Shown: one piece after another, positions 1-12,303 of the stretch
How positions within the stretch are numbered: position 1 is the stretch's first letter
Layout: every line of letters starts with the position of its first letter
From: Tenrec ecaudatus
Taxonomy: Eukaryota; Chordata; Mammalia; Afrosoricida; Tenrecidae
Length of the DNA stretch: 64,000 nt
NCBI RefSeq assembly: GCF_050624435.1
Contig: NW_027459163.1
Span: 248,001-312,000 of the forward strand
Direction: 5' to 3'
Made by a program: the position numbers and the translations under genes
The notes under the pieces: generated by a model
What the model saw: the letters and a program-made list of their open reading frames with translations, nothing else
Database searches by the model: none
What the model was told of the DNA's origin: nothing

Positions 1-1410
1 ACATGGTAGTCAATGCAGAAAAGAGGAACACAATTCCACAGAAAAAGGGTCCAGACAAGGATGCCCCTTGTCCCCACTCTTATTTAACATCGTACTGGAG
101 GTTTTAGCTCGCAGCATAAGGCAAAGGAGAGACATCAAAGGTATTCGTCTGGGGAAGGAAGAGGTAAAACTATCGTTATATGTAGATGACATGATTTTAT
201 AAATGGAAAATCCCAAAAGATCCAAAAGGGGCAGAGTGGCAGGATACAAGATCAACAAACAGAAGTCCACTGGACTGCTATACATATCAGCTAAAATAAC
301 AGAAGAGGAGGTCAAAAAGGTGGTACCCATCACAATAGCCAAGCACAAATTAAAATATCTAGGGAAATAGCAGACTAAAAGAACAAAAAATTTATATGAG
401 GAAAACTATGGAACACTATTACAAGAAACCAAGAGTGATTCAACAAATGGGAGAATATCCCATTTTTGTCGATCAGAAGACTCAATATAGTAAAGATGTC
501 AGTTCTCTCCTAGGCACTATATAACTTTAATGCAATCCTGAGAGAATTACCCTCATCTTTCTTGAAAGAAATGGAAAAACTGATTACCAAATTCATATGG
601 AGAGGGAAGAAGCCCAGAATTAGCAGAGACTCCCTAAGAAGGACACAGTGGGAGGGCTTGCTTTACCTGACTTTAGCACATATTATAATGCCATCATGGT
701 CAAAACTGGGAGGTATTGGTATAATGACAGATACTTAGACTACTGGAAAAGAACTGAAAACCCAGAAATAAAATCATCAGCATACAGACAACTCACTTTT
801 GATAAAGCCCCCAAAATATCAAAAGCAGGTACCCTCTTTAACAAGCGGTGTTGGAAAAAATGGATATCTACCTGCAGAAAAATGAAGCATGACCCTTATC
901 TGACTCCATGCACAAGAATAAACTCAAGGTAAATCACAGACCTTGAGGTAAAACTGCAAACTATTAGGTCCATCAATAAGGGAACTGGGACCAATCTGAG
1001 AATTTTGGCACTGGGAATACATGGGATAGCAGAAACAGGGAAGGACACAAATGCACATGAGTCACAAATTGACATGTGGGATACACTGAAGATAAAACAT
1101 CTGTGTACATCAAAATAATTCACCAAGAGAGTAATAAGAGAGCCCACGGACTGGGAAAACATCTTTAGCCTGACACATCAGACAAAGGCCTTATTACTAA
1201 AATCTACAATACTCTGCTAGTTTCCAAAGAGAAAAAAACTAATTGCCCACCGAGGAGGTGGGCAAAGGACCTGAACAGCAGTTCCACAAGGGTACAAATC
1301 CGAATGCAAGGAGTTGGAAACAACCCAAATTTCCACCAACAAATGATTGGATTAAAAAACAGTGGTATATACATACAATGGAGTACTACACATCACTAAA
1401 AAGCAGTGAT
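1..1410 (+). mobile_element. L1 ORF2 remains (reverse transcriptase to C terminus)
   Basis: Plus-strand translation in shifting frames matches L1 ORF2 from the RT core onward. The catalytic box reads YVDD at 179-190, where L1 usually has FADD. Further on GGLALPDFSTYYNAIMVKTG (648 on) and FNKRCWKKWISTCRKMKHDP are typical of the ORF2 C-terminal part, as is the late segment near 1340-1400. Several stops and frameshifts. It begins before the window and jumps at about 1410-1440 into the middle of the 3' UTR, so an internal piece is missing. Confidence 0.88.
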
Positions 1411-1436
1411 GACAAATACTAAGAGGACGCCTGGCC

Positions 1437-3608
1437 CTCCCACCAGAAGAACTTATTTCAAAAGACGGCATTGAATCTGCAGCTCCAGGAGAGGGACATA
1501 TCTGATGGGAGCACATGGGTGATGATGAAGGGGGAGGAGGAGAAAGTGGAGCACATCCTGGCCCACCAGGTCTTGAGGACGATTATCCCGATTAGAGCAG
1601 CCAGTCCACAGAGAGGACCACATGGCCAGCCCCACTATGAGACATGACGCCCCTCACTGACCCATAGCTCTACCGGGGACAACACTGGAGACACAGTGTG
1701 GGAACTACGCCTGATCTGATCCCGCCACACCGAGGCAAAACACTAAGGGGGTGCAACAGAATAGCAAGGGAATGGAACGGCGAGGTCCTCAGGGAATGAT
1801 GAAGGTGGACTTTGGGGCTAGGGTGTGGTACCCCAATTGATTGAACTGGAAAACACTCCTAAAGGCCAACACACAATCCTTGAACTAACTACAAACTTTT
1901 CTTTCTTGTGCTTTTTTTTGTCATTGATTTATTGTTGTTGGTTGGTTGTATATTGTTCCTTGGTATTTTTATGTCTTGTTTTTGTGCATGTTATTATCTC
2001 CGCTGGTCTTTCTAAATAAGATAGGCTGGATGAACAATCTGGAGGATAAAACAACAGGACCGACAGTTCAGGAGGGACATAGGAGAGGTGGGGGAAAAGG
2101 TAGTGGTGTTAACAAACCCAGGGACAAGGGAACAAGTGATCTAAATCAGTGGTGAGGAGGGGCTGGGAGGCCTGGTAGGGCATGATCAAGGGTAATGTAA
2201 CAAAGAGGATTTGCTGAAACCCTGGTCGGGACTGAGCATGATAGTGGGACAGAAGGAAAGTCAAGGGAAATAGAGGAAAGAGCTAGGAGACAAAGGGCAT
2301 TTATAGAGGTTTAGATAAAGACATGTATATATGCAAATATATTTATATATGAGGATGGGTAAATAGATCTATGTGCATATATTTATACGTTTAGTATTAA
2401 GGTAGCAGAAGGACATTGGGCCTCCACTCAAGTACTTCCTTAATGCAAGAATACTTTCTTCTATTAAATTGACATTCTGTGATGCTGACCTTTTCAACGC
2501 AACTGCTGAAGACAAAGCGGGTGCATAAGCAAATGTGGTGAATAAAGCTGATGGTGCCCGGCTATCAAAAGATATAACGTCTGGGGTCTTAAAGGATTGA
2601 AGATAAACAAGTGGTCATCTAGCTCTGAAGCAACAAAGCCCACATGGAAGACGCACACCAGCTTGTGTGATCACAAGGTGCCAAAGGGATCAGTTATCAG
2701 GCATCAAAGAACAAAAAATCATAACATTTTGTGCTTGCCTCCATGATATGATCGCTGAAGACAAATGGGTGCATAAGCAAATGTGGCAAAGAAAGCTGAT
2801 GGTGCCCGGATATCAAAAGGTATAGCGTCTGGTGTCTTAAACGCAAACAAGCAGCCACTTAGCTCAGAAGCAACAAAGCCCACATGGAAGAACCACACCA
2901 TCCTGTGCGATCACAAGGTGTTGAAGGGATCAGGTATCAGGCATCATCAGAACAAAAAATCTTACCATAGTGAATGAGGTGGGGGGCGGGGTGCAGATTG
3001 GAGATCCAAAACCCATTTGTCAGTCACCGGAATCCCCTTGCAGAGGGGTGTAGGGGAGGAGGCGAGCCAGTCAAGGTGTGATGTAGCAACAATGAAAAAT
3101 ACAACTTTCCTCTAGTTCTTAAATGCTTCATCCTCCTGCACTATCATGATCTGATTTCTACCTTGCAAGTCTGGCTAGACCAGAGGATGTACACTGGTGC
3201 AGATAGGAACCAGAAACATAGGGAATCCAGGGTGGATGATCTCTTCAGGTCCAGTGGTGAGAGTGGCACTACTAGAAGCGTAGAGGGAGAGTAGGTTGGA
3301 AGGGAGGAATCGATTTCAATGATCTGCATTTGACCTTGTTACTAGGGGGTGGACAACAGAAAAGTGGGTGAAGGGAGATGTCGGACAAGGCAAGATATGA
3401 CAAAATAATAATTTATAAATTATCCAGGGTTCATGAGGGAGGGGGAAGCGGGGATGGAGGGGACAAAATGAGGACCTGATGCCAAGGGCTTAAGTGGAGA
3501 GGAAATGTTTTGAGAATGATGAGGGCAATGAATGTACAAATGTGCTCTACACAACTGATGTATGTATGAATTGTGATAAGAGTTGTGTGAACTCCTAATA
3601 AAACAATT
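1437..3608 (+). mobile_element. L1 3' UTR with duplicated module
   Basis: Long 3' UTR shared with 4905-7115, 47760-50015 and the minus-strand copies. It runs from the segment around GAATCTGCAGCTCCAG to AATAAAACAATTA (3596-3608). A segment of roughly 245 bp (landmarks GCTGAAGACAAA, TGCATAAGCAAATGTG, AAGCCCACATGGAAGA) occurs twice in tandem, starting at 2505 and 2754. No coding potential; the short reading frames here are chance. Confidence 0.85.
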
Positions 3609-4790
3609 AGGCCTCCACTTACTCAATGCAAGAACACTTTGTTCTATTAAATTGGCATTCCAGGATGCATACATTCCCGACATGATTGCTGAAGAAAAAT
3701 GTGTGCATAAGCAAATGTGGTGAAGAAGGCTGATGGTACGTGGCTATCAAAGCGTCTGGGATCTTAAAGCGTTGAAGATAAACAAGCGGCCATCTAGCTG
3801 AGAAGCATCAAAGCCAACATGGAAGAAGCACACAGCCTGTCTGACCACAAGGTGCAGAAGGGACTGGTTATCAGACATGAAAGAACTAAAAATCATATCA
3901 ATGGGTGCCCACCTCCCTGATACGATCAATGAAGACAAACGTGTGTGTAAGCAAATGTAGTGAAGAAAAGTGATGGTGCCCAGCTATCAAAAGATATAGC
4001 GTCTGTGTTCTTAAAGGTTCTAAGATAAACAAGTGGCCATCTAGCTCAAAAGCAATAAAGCCCACATGGAAGAAACACACCAGCCTGTGTGACCACGAGC
4101 TGTCGAAGGGATCAGGTTTCAAGCATCAAGGAACAAAAGATCATATCATTGAAAATGTGGGTGAGTGCAGAGTGGAGACTCAAAGCCCATTGGTAGCCAA
4201 TCGGACACCCCTTAGTGAAGGGTTGTGGGGAAGAGATGAACCAGTCAGAGTGCAGGGTAGCAGCGATGAAACATATAACTTTCCTCTAGTTCTTAAATAC
4301 TTCCTCTCCTCCACTATCATGATCCCAATTCTACCTTACAAATCTGGCTAGACCAGAGGATGTACATTGGTACAGATAGCAACTGGAAACACAGGGAATC
4401 CAGGACAGATGACTCATTCAGGACCAGTGGTGAGAGTGGCGATGCCTGGAGGATGGAGAGAATGTGGGGTGGATAGGGGGAACTGATTACAAGAATCTAC
4501 ATATAGTCTCCTCCCTGGGGGAGGGACAGTTGAGAAGAAGGCGGTGGGAGACATCGGACAGTGTAGTATATGACAAAATAATCATAATTTATTAATGATG
4601 AAGGGTTCATGAGGTAGGGGACAGTGGGGAGGGAGGGGGAAAATAAGCAGCAGATATTAAGGGCTCAAATAGAAGGCAAATGTTTTGAGGATGATGATGG
4701 CAACAAATGTACATATGTTCTTGACACAATGGATCAAGAACATATTGTGATAATAATTCTATGAGCCCCCAATAAAATGATTAAAAAAAT
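3609..4790 (+). mobile_element. Second L1 3' UTR, fused in tandem
   Basis: A further 3' UTR copy of the same family begins immediately after the polyadenylation region of the previous one, at sequence corresponding to the middle of the UTR (ggcctccact). It also has the tandem module, at about 3688 and 3928, and ends with AATAAAATGATT and an A-rich tail near 4785-4800. No poly(A) tract separates it from the upstream copy. Confidence 0.82.
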
Positions 4791-4799
4791 AAGAAAAAA

Positions 4800-7130
4800 A
4801 GTAGTGATGAATGCATGAAGCACATTGGAAAGAATTGGAGGAAATTATACTAAGCGAAGTAAGCCAAGCAGAAAATGAGAAGTACTATATGAGTCTGATG
4901 AGGAAAGCTTAAAAAAAAAAGTGCAAAACGGGCTTAGGGAAAAAACTATTGTATATAAACATTCCTGGGTTCAGGTTCAGGGAGTATGGCAGGGACCAGA
5001 CCAAATCCAGGAATACATATGGTAGACAACTAAAAAGGAAGGGGAAAGAGAGAAAAAACAAAAACAAATGAGTAGTTGGGGAACAGGGCACTAACTCCCC
5101 CAAGGGGAGTGTATTATTCATATCTTCTCAGGGAAAGAGGGACCAGACTACAAAGCGGTGCTCTAAGATGTGAATGCAACATACTGGCATGAAGCAGGGA
5201 ACCAGTAGAGGGGTCTGAGAGACAGGCCCCAATCCCAACTATGTGGACAACCACCCCTGCCCCCTGAAGAATTTACCTTAGGGGCAGCACTGAAGCTACA
5301 GCTCAGGGAGAGGGACATGTCTGATCAGAGCACACAGGAGCAAATGAGGGGGGAGGAAGAGAGAGTGGAGCACATCCTGGCCCACCAAGACTTGAAGATG
5401 ATATCCCTGCTCAGAGCAGCCAATAGCTAGAGAGGGCCATATGGTCAACCCCACTATGAGACATGACATCCCTCACTGGCCCATAGCCCTATAGGGGACA
5501 ACACTGGATACACAGTGAGGGAATTATGCCTGATCAGACCCCACCACACCGAGGCAAAACACTAAAGGCGTGCAACAGAACAGCAAGGGGAGCAGAGCAA
5601 GGACGTCTCGAGGGAATACCAAAAATAGACTTTGGGGCCATGGTGTGGCACTCCATCAGACTCCACCAGAAAACACTCCTAAATGTCAATAGACCTTGAA
5701 CTATTTTCTTTTTTGTTGCTTTGTTTTGCTCTGTCTTGGTTTGTGCATAGTATTATCTCTGCAGGTCTGTCTAGATAAAAGAGTCTGGATAAACAATCTG
5801 GAGGAGAAAACAACAGGACCGAAGGTTCCAGGGGACATAGTAGAGGGAGAGGTGGGGGAAAGGAAGTGGTGTTAATAAATCCCAGGGACAATGGAATAAC
5901 AAGTGATCCAAAATCAGTGATGAGGAGGGTGTAAAAGGCCTGGTAGGGCTCGTTCAAGGGTAATGTAACTGAGAGGAATTACTGAAACCCAAATGAAGGC
6001 TGAGCATGATAGTGGGACAAGATAAAAGTAAAAGGAAATAGAGGAAAGAACTAGAAGGCAAAGGACATTTATAGAGGTCTAAATACAGGCATGTACATAT
6101 GCAAACATATTTATATATGACAATGGGGAAATAATCGATCTATGTGCATATATTTATAGTATTAACGTAGCAGATGGACATTGGGCCTCTACTCAAGTAC
6201 TCCCTCAATGCAAGAACACTTGTTCTATTAAACTGGCATTCCATAAGGCTCACCTTCCCAACACGATCGCTGAAGACAGCACAGGTGCGTAAGCAAATGT
6301 GGTGAAGAAAGCTGGTAGTGCCTGGCTATCAAAAGATATAGCACCTAGGGTCTTAATGGCTTAAAAATAAAGAGGCCATTTAGCTGAGAAGCAATAAATC
6401 CCACATGGAAGAAGCACACTACCCTGTGTGATCATGAGATGTTGATGGGTTCAGGTATCAGGCATCAAAGAACAAAAATATTATTATCACTGTGAATGAG
6501 GGGCAGTGCAGAGTGGGGATCCAAAGCCCATCTGTAGGCAAGTGGCGATCCCCTCACAGAAGGGTCGCAGGGAGGAGATGAGCAAGTCAAGGTGCTGTGT
6601 AGCAATGATGAAACATACAACTTTACTCTAGTTTCAATGCTTCCTCCTCCCCACTATCATCATCCCAATTCTACCTTACAAATCCAGCTAGACCAAAGGA
6701 TGTATACTGGTACACACAGGAACTGGAAACAGAGGCAATCCAGGACAGATGACCCTCTCAGGACCAGTGGTGAGAGCGGCGAAACAGGGAGGGTGGAGGG
6801 ACGGAGGGGTAGAAAGCAGGAACTGATCACAAGGATCTACATATAACCACCCCCTGGGGGACAGACAACAGAAATGTGGGTGAAGGAAGATGCTGGACAG
6901 TGTAAGACATGGCAAAATAATAATAATTTATAAATTTATCAAGGATTCATGAGGGAGAAGGGTTAGGAGGGAGGGGAAAAAGGAGGAGCTGATACCAAGG
7001 GCTCAAGCAGAAAGAAATATTTTGAGAATGATGATGGCAAGAAATGTACAAATGTGCTTGACACAATGGATGTACGTATGGATTGTGATAAATGTTGTAC
7101 GAGCCCTCAGTAAAATGATTAAAAAAATAA
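4800..7130 (+). mobile_element. L1 ORF2 tail and full 3' UTR
   Basis: 4800-4905 resembles the end of L1 ORF2. From 4905 the 3' UTR begins (aaaaaaaaaagtgcaaaac) and runs to the polyadenylation region TAAAATGATTAAAAAAATAA near 7110-7130. Here the module around GCTGAAGACA is present once (about 6268). It serves as the reference for what a single-module 3' UTR of about 2.2 kb looks like in this window. Confidence 0.85.
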
Positions 7131-7169
7131 AAAGCAATGGATGGTAATTAAAATAGGAAAAATCCCACA

Positions 7170-7360
7170 AAGAATGGTGTCTTGCTAGGCACCCGGTTGA
7201 GTAGTACTACCAATCCCATGGGTGTCAGGGTAGAACTGTGCTTCACAGGGTTTTCGATGGTGATTTTTCAGAAGTAGATCACCAGGTCTTTCTTTCAATA
7301 TCCCTTTCAATGTGGGTGGACTCAAACTGCCAGCCTCGCAGTCGGCAGTGGGATGCGTCA
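7170..7360 (-). mobile_element. AfroSINE-type SINE
   Basis: In the minus orientation it resembles the AfroSINE subfamily with a tRNA-like head (here complement of the GTGGACTCAAACTGCCAGCC region), the ATCTACTTCTGAAAAATCACC segment (kept short here) and a tail near 7180. Diverged. It marks the genome as afrotherian if the family recognition is right. Confidence 0.7.
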
Positions 7361-7504
7361 ACTGTGTGCACTTGCAGCTCATTTCCCTTTCCACTGGGCA
7401 GCACGGATCTTGGAAGCAGCATCCACAGTCATATTTATCTGGTGGCCTGCTTCTTGTGTGGTTCTTCTTATATTCCAAATAGGTATTCTGAAAATGTCCA
7501 CTGC

Positions 7505-7695
7505 TGATAACAAGTTGATTCTGACTCACAACGACCATATAGGGCAGAGAACTACTTCTTTCGGTTTTTGAGGTGGAAAATCTTTACAGGAACAGACGGC
7601 TTCATCTCGCTCCCACAGACTGGCTGATGGGTTTGAACGACTGACCTAGATTTTAACAGCACCCAAACATAGCCACTAAGTACCACTAGGACTCC
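7505..7695 (-). mobile_element. AfroSINE-type SINE, second subfamily
   Basis: Begins on the plus strand with the tail complement CAAGTTGATTCTGACTCAC and ends with TACCACTAGGACTCC, the complement of the tRNA-like head (GGAGTCCTAGTGG). The middle is diverged. Confidence 0.8.
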
Positions 7696-7699
7696 TTTA

Positions 7700-8870
7700 G
7701 ACACATCCCTACCACTCAGCAGTGTGAGAAAGCTGATGCCTGATATACAACGAGTCGAAGTCTCTCTGTCTTGAGATTTAGTAACACAAAACCTAGGAGC
7801 ATAGTCCATTACAACTGGTAGAGATGTGTGGAGCCTGAGCTAGAGCAGCAGGGCCTTAGCACGTCTACTTGGTGGCTCTCTGGAAGGATGGAAGTCAGAC
7901 TACTGTTTTTAAGTTATCACTTGCTTAAGTGGGTGGCTGTGGATGTTGAAGGTGATAAGGAATCTGGGGAAAGTCTTGTGAAGTAGCAAGTCCACTAAGG
8001 TCTATCACAGCATTAAGAACAAAGGACTCTGGGTTTCTTACAGAGGCCACAGAAAGCCATTATGGTGTCCAGCAAAATACACAGCAGAAAAAAGTATCAA
8101 ACCAAAGATAGCGGGTTACCATCTTATATTTCCTTTTATCAAAGGCAGCCTCACCAGGAAAATCAAGATGGACAGTTGGGAAAAAAAAGAAAAAGCTGAA
8201 ATGATGCTTAAAGAGAAAGAACATTTGATAAATCCATTGTAGTGTCCACAATAGCAGTAAAAACTGCCACTGAAAGCGATCTGACTAAAATCTTATATTT
8301 GCCAAGGGCAGCCTCATCGAGAAAACAAAGATTACCAGCTGAGAGAAAGAGAAAGAAAGTTAAAATGATAGCTAAATTGGAGGAAAATTCAGCGACAAAG
8401 GGAAGAAGCATGGTTGTTGTGCTTTGCAATATGCATTGTAAATTACAGTGAAACTTTACGCTAAAATTTGGAAAAGAATGGGCGCTACGCAGGGGGAAAG
8501 GTCATGCTATTTCTCCTTCTGTAGAATGAGTGTAAGACACTGAGTTCAGCCAACAAGCAAGGATATCCCTGTAGCAATGAGTCCATCTGGTAACCTAATC
8601 GACCTCAAGAATCATTCTCTTGTCAAATGAACCGGCAGTCATTGGAGAAATGGCAGATTCTGGGGTAAATGGCAGCAATGTACAAGGTAAATCTGGAGTA
8701 TCTCAGGAACCACGTAATAAAACAACCAAAACAATGATGGTGCAGTGCAAAAACTTAGCAGATAGGTTGACCTGTCTGGCACAATTTGAACACCAGAAAT
8801 CTAAGCACAGTAATGAATTATAAACCTTTGGTAATAAATCGGAAATTCTTTAATTCCATAACAACAGGTA
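7700..8870. other. Intron, unrecognised, with degenerate tandem duplication
   Basis: No gene or named repeat recognised. Two segments of about 85-90 bp, starting at TCTTATATTTCC (near 8123) and TCTTATATTTGCC (near 8291), align by eye and share GGCAGCCTCA, then GAAAA and an A/G-rich end. Open frames of 63-73 codons cross the region on both strands but none has start context, splice signals or family resemblance. It could be a decayed retrocopy. Confidence 0.4.
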
Positions 8871-9090
8871 AAAACCCACTGCCTTCAAGTTGATTCTGAC
8901 TGTTCGTGTCCCTATGGGAAGAGTAAAACTGCTCCCCATGGTTTCTTGGTTTCTTTTTTTACCCTAGAGTTCTGAGAGCGTACATGTTTATGGGAGCAAT
9001 AGCTTGATCTTTCCCCTACAGAGAAAGATGGATGTGAATTGCTGACTTGTGGTTAGCAGTATCACACCAATCTGCACCACCAGGGCTCCT
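8871..9090 (-). mobile_element. AfroSINE-type SINE
   Basis: Plus strand starts CTTCAAGTTGATTCTGACTG and ends CACCACCAGGGCTCC; both are complements of the conserved tail and head of the family. Moderately diverged, with a T-rich insertion near 8950. Confidence 0.82.
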
Positions 9091-9540
9091 TATACCAATA
9101 TGTGACACACGCCAACCGATAGATGGCATCGCCCTACTTTAATTAAAAAGGAAACAACAGAAAAGCACTAAGTCAAGGCATTTCTTTGAAACAGGGAAGA
9201 AGAGTCCCAAATAACCAGAAGCCTTGGGAATTTCGCAATACCAGACCAGCCCTACATGTACTTAAGGAAGTTTTCTAAATGGAAAGGAAAGAACATTAAT
9301 CAAACACTCAAATGTACACAAAGGGGGAGGAAGGAGTCAGACAGAGATCTCAGAAAATAAGTACATATTACGACTACTGGATGTAGGGTGTACATTACTG
9401 TCACTGGAGGTTCACCAACAGAAAAAGGAGAGGGAACAGTAAACCAGGAATACTTAATATTTCACATTCATTGTTGATTGCATGCTAAATGTTACTGTAA
9501 TTGCATGTTGTATAGTATAATATTTGTAGTAACCACTAAG
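9091..9540. other. Intron, nothing recognised
   Basis: A/T-rich sequence between an AfroSINE and old L1 remains. No exon-like segment or clear repeat seen. Confidence 0.5.
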
Positions 9541-11060
9541 AGAATATGTAAAGAGGAATTAAAGCTCATAACAAAAGATGCTAAATACAAAAAATAACAG
9601 GAAAATTGATAAAAAGAGAAACCAGATAAAAGAAACTCAAAACCCAATTAGCTAAAAGAATGAAGAAAATGTAAATAGCCAAAATATTTACACAAAAGGC
9701 AGAGTGATAGACTGCATAAAAAACATGATTCATCTTTTGTTACCTACACAAAACACACATTCACATTAGGACACAAACTGACTGAAAATAAAGGATGGAA
9801 AAAATGTTCCGTGCAACCAGCACCCAAAAAAAGGAGTGTGGTCATACTGATAAAGGCTATTACATAATAAAAGGGCTAATACTTCAAGAAGATACAACAA
9901 TTATTAGCATATATTCACCTAACCTGTCCAAAAACATGACACAAACACTAATATCAAAGAAAAAAAATTACAGTGCCGCTATTAATATTTGTAGATTTGA
10001 AACCTTCAATTTCAGTTCTCGACAGAACATTTAAAAAGTGAATCAATAAGGACATTAAGAACATAAAGAAAATCATAAGCCAATTTAACTTAGAACACTC
10101 CATCCATCATCAGCAGACATTTTCACAGGATAATTTTTCCAGAACCAACTACAGATTAGGCCACAAATCTCAAGTTTTAAAACATTAAAATCATACAAAG
10201 CATACTTTCTGACCATAATGGTATGAAGTAAGAAATCAATCACAGGAAGAATAAAAATGAATAATTATTATTATACCAAAATTAAATATTGTACGACTAG
10301 AAAACAATTTCTCTATGTAAGAAATTAAAAGTGAAATAAAAATATACTTGGTATCAAATATAAAGGAAAGCACAACATACCAAATCCTTTGGGACACAGC
10401 ACAAACCATTCTCAGAGGGAAATTCATAGCAATACATGCCCATATTTAAAAAGATGGATGAAAATCAATTGTTTAAATGAAAACTTGAACAAAAAGGAAA
10501 GGAAGAGCAAGAGGCCAAAGATACTAGCTGAAATGAATAATAAATACCAGTGAGAAAGAAATGAAATAGAATACAGTTAAACAACAGAAAAAAATCAATC
10601 AAACCAGAAGTTGGTTCTTTGAAAAGGATCACTGAAACAAACTACTGGATATACTGGGGGGGGGGGGAGGGCAAATAATCCAAAGAAATGAATCTGGAGA
10701 CAACACAACATATTCATTGAATAAAGAATCATAACACTATGAAAAAGAACTGCAACAGATTTGAAAGTGCAGATGAATGGGACAAATTCCTGAAAATATA
10801 CGACATACCTAAACTAATATGAATAGAAATAGGTTTAAGCAGAGTAATTATGAAATAAGCAATTCAGAATGTGATTAACCCCCTGCTCCACCCCTTCAAA
10901 AAAGACCAAAAATATATATAAAAAGAAAAGTCAATGGCAAGATGGCTTCACTGGGATATTTCATAAAAAATTCAGAAGTGCTGACACCAGTTCTATAGAA
11001 ACTTTTAAAAACATTAAAGAACGGGGACTAGAACATGTCCAACTGAACACATACACACAA
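9540..11060 (+). mobile_element. Old L1 ORF2 fragment (endonuclease region)
   Basis: Broken frames resemble the first third of ORF2: TIISIYSPNLSKNMTQTLIS near 9895 corresponds to the loop around the Asn-x-Tyr-Ala-Pro-Asn motif of the endonuclease, and the stretch near 10205-10260 corresponds to the Ser-Asp-His box. More decayed than the other L1s, so older. Includes a G run at 10658-10667. Confidence 0.65.
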
Positions 11061-11800
11061 GTAGATCCTTATGTAACAACCAGGATAGACTAGGCCCTAA
11101 GAAAAGACAGGTGGCCTGTGATCTCAGACAATGGCTTGAAAGTGAAGTAAAAGGAGGCTTCCATATATCAGAGACTGTGGGAGCAAGCAGAGAAGGGAAG
11201 GAAAGAGCAGGTCCACTGAAGAGGCGCCCAGTGGTCTCCTGCTACCCATCTGTAGCTCCATTCTGCACTGCTGGCTACAGCAACCCAGCTCCACTCCTCA
11301 AAGACTATCATTGTGAGCAGGGTCCAAAGCTTCACGTGTAATAAGCACGCAGGTCCCATGTGGCTTCCAGCTCTCCAAGCAAGCTGGCCTGCACAGTTCC
11401 CGGAGCATAGGTCCCAAAGGACCAGCCTAGGCTATCCCAAGGACAAACTTGGCACCATGATGGTTTTCCTGAAGATTGCCTGTGCTTTGACGGACTATGT
11501 TAAGAAGCTCTTGGCCTTAGGGAAGAATACACTCAAGTACAGTGTTCCTCCCCCTCCCAACTTTTCTTAGTACAGCCTTTTACTGCCCAAAGCCTTTTTT
11601 CCCTCCCCCGTCCCTCTTCTATTATTCATTTCTGGCACTACTCAACAAAGTCATCGACTCCCACAAAATCTAGCAGCCCTCCCAACCGTAATACCCGGCC
11701 ACGATGCTGCAGTGGCAGCAGTCACTCCTGATTCATCAGAAGAAGGATTAACAAATGAACAACACTCAGATCTCAAGGAATTTTCTTAAAAAGAACAGGC
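11061..11800. other. Possible L1 5' region, uncertain
   Basis: GC-richer stretch between ORF2 remains and ORF1 remains. Its place just upstream of ORF1-like sequence suggests an old L1 5' UTR, but no landmark shared with the other 5' UTRs here was found. Confidence 0.3.
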
Positions 11801-11809
11801 TCTGAAACT

Positions 11810-12300
11810 ATCATAAATTGAATTCAGAAAAATGTTGTCATGTACTTTCAACAAAGAGTTTGCGAGAACAATGGTCAGAATAGAAAAGCTAGATATCTTC
11901 AACAAAAACCTCTAAAAAGAAATGCAGAAAATATTAAGATAAGAGAATTAGGCAACAATTTAGAAGAACAGAGTAAGAGAATTGAAGAAATGGAAAGCTG
12001 AATTGGTGAGTTTGAAGGCATATCTCTTAACTCCAATTTATGAGTGATACAATCAGCTAAAAGAACAAAAGAATCTGAAGAAAACATAAGAATGAAGTGG
12101 GATTCTATCCATATAAGAAATTCCGGAATAATACTTCCTTAACAGAACAGAGGAGGAGAAAATAATTCTCCAGGAAGCAGAGAGAACCCAAAACACCACA
12201 GATCCCAAAAGAAAACACTGGAACATATTGTCGTTGAAATTTCCAAGACAGAAACAATTAGCAGGCTGAGAACAGCTTGGAAAAATTGTTTTAATTCATT
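11810..12300 (+). mobile_element. Old L1 ORF1 fragment
   Basis: Broken frames give coiled-coil-like ORF1 sequence (IRELGNNLEEQSKRIEEME near 11938-11998) and a segment resembling the region before the RNA-binding domain. Interrupted by the minus-strand L1 piece that follows. Confidence 0.6.
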
Positions 12301-12303
12301 TAC

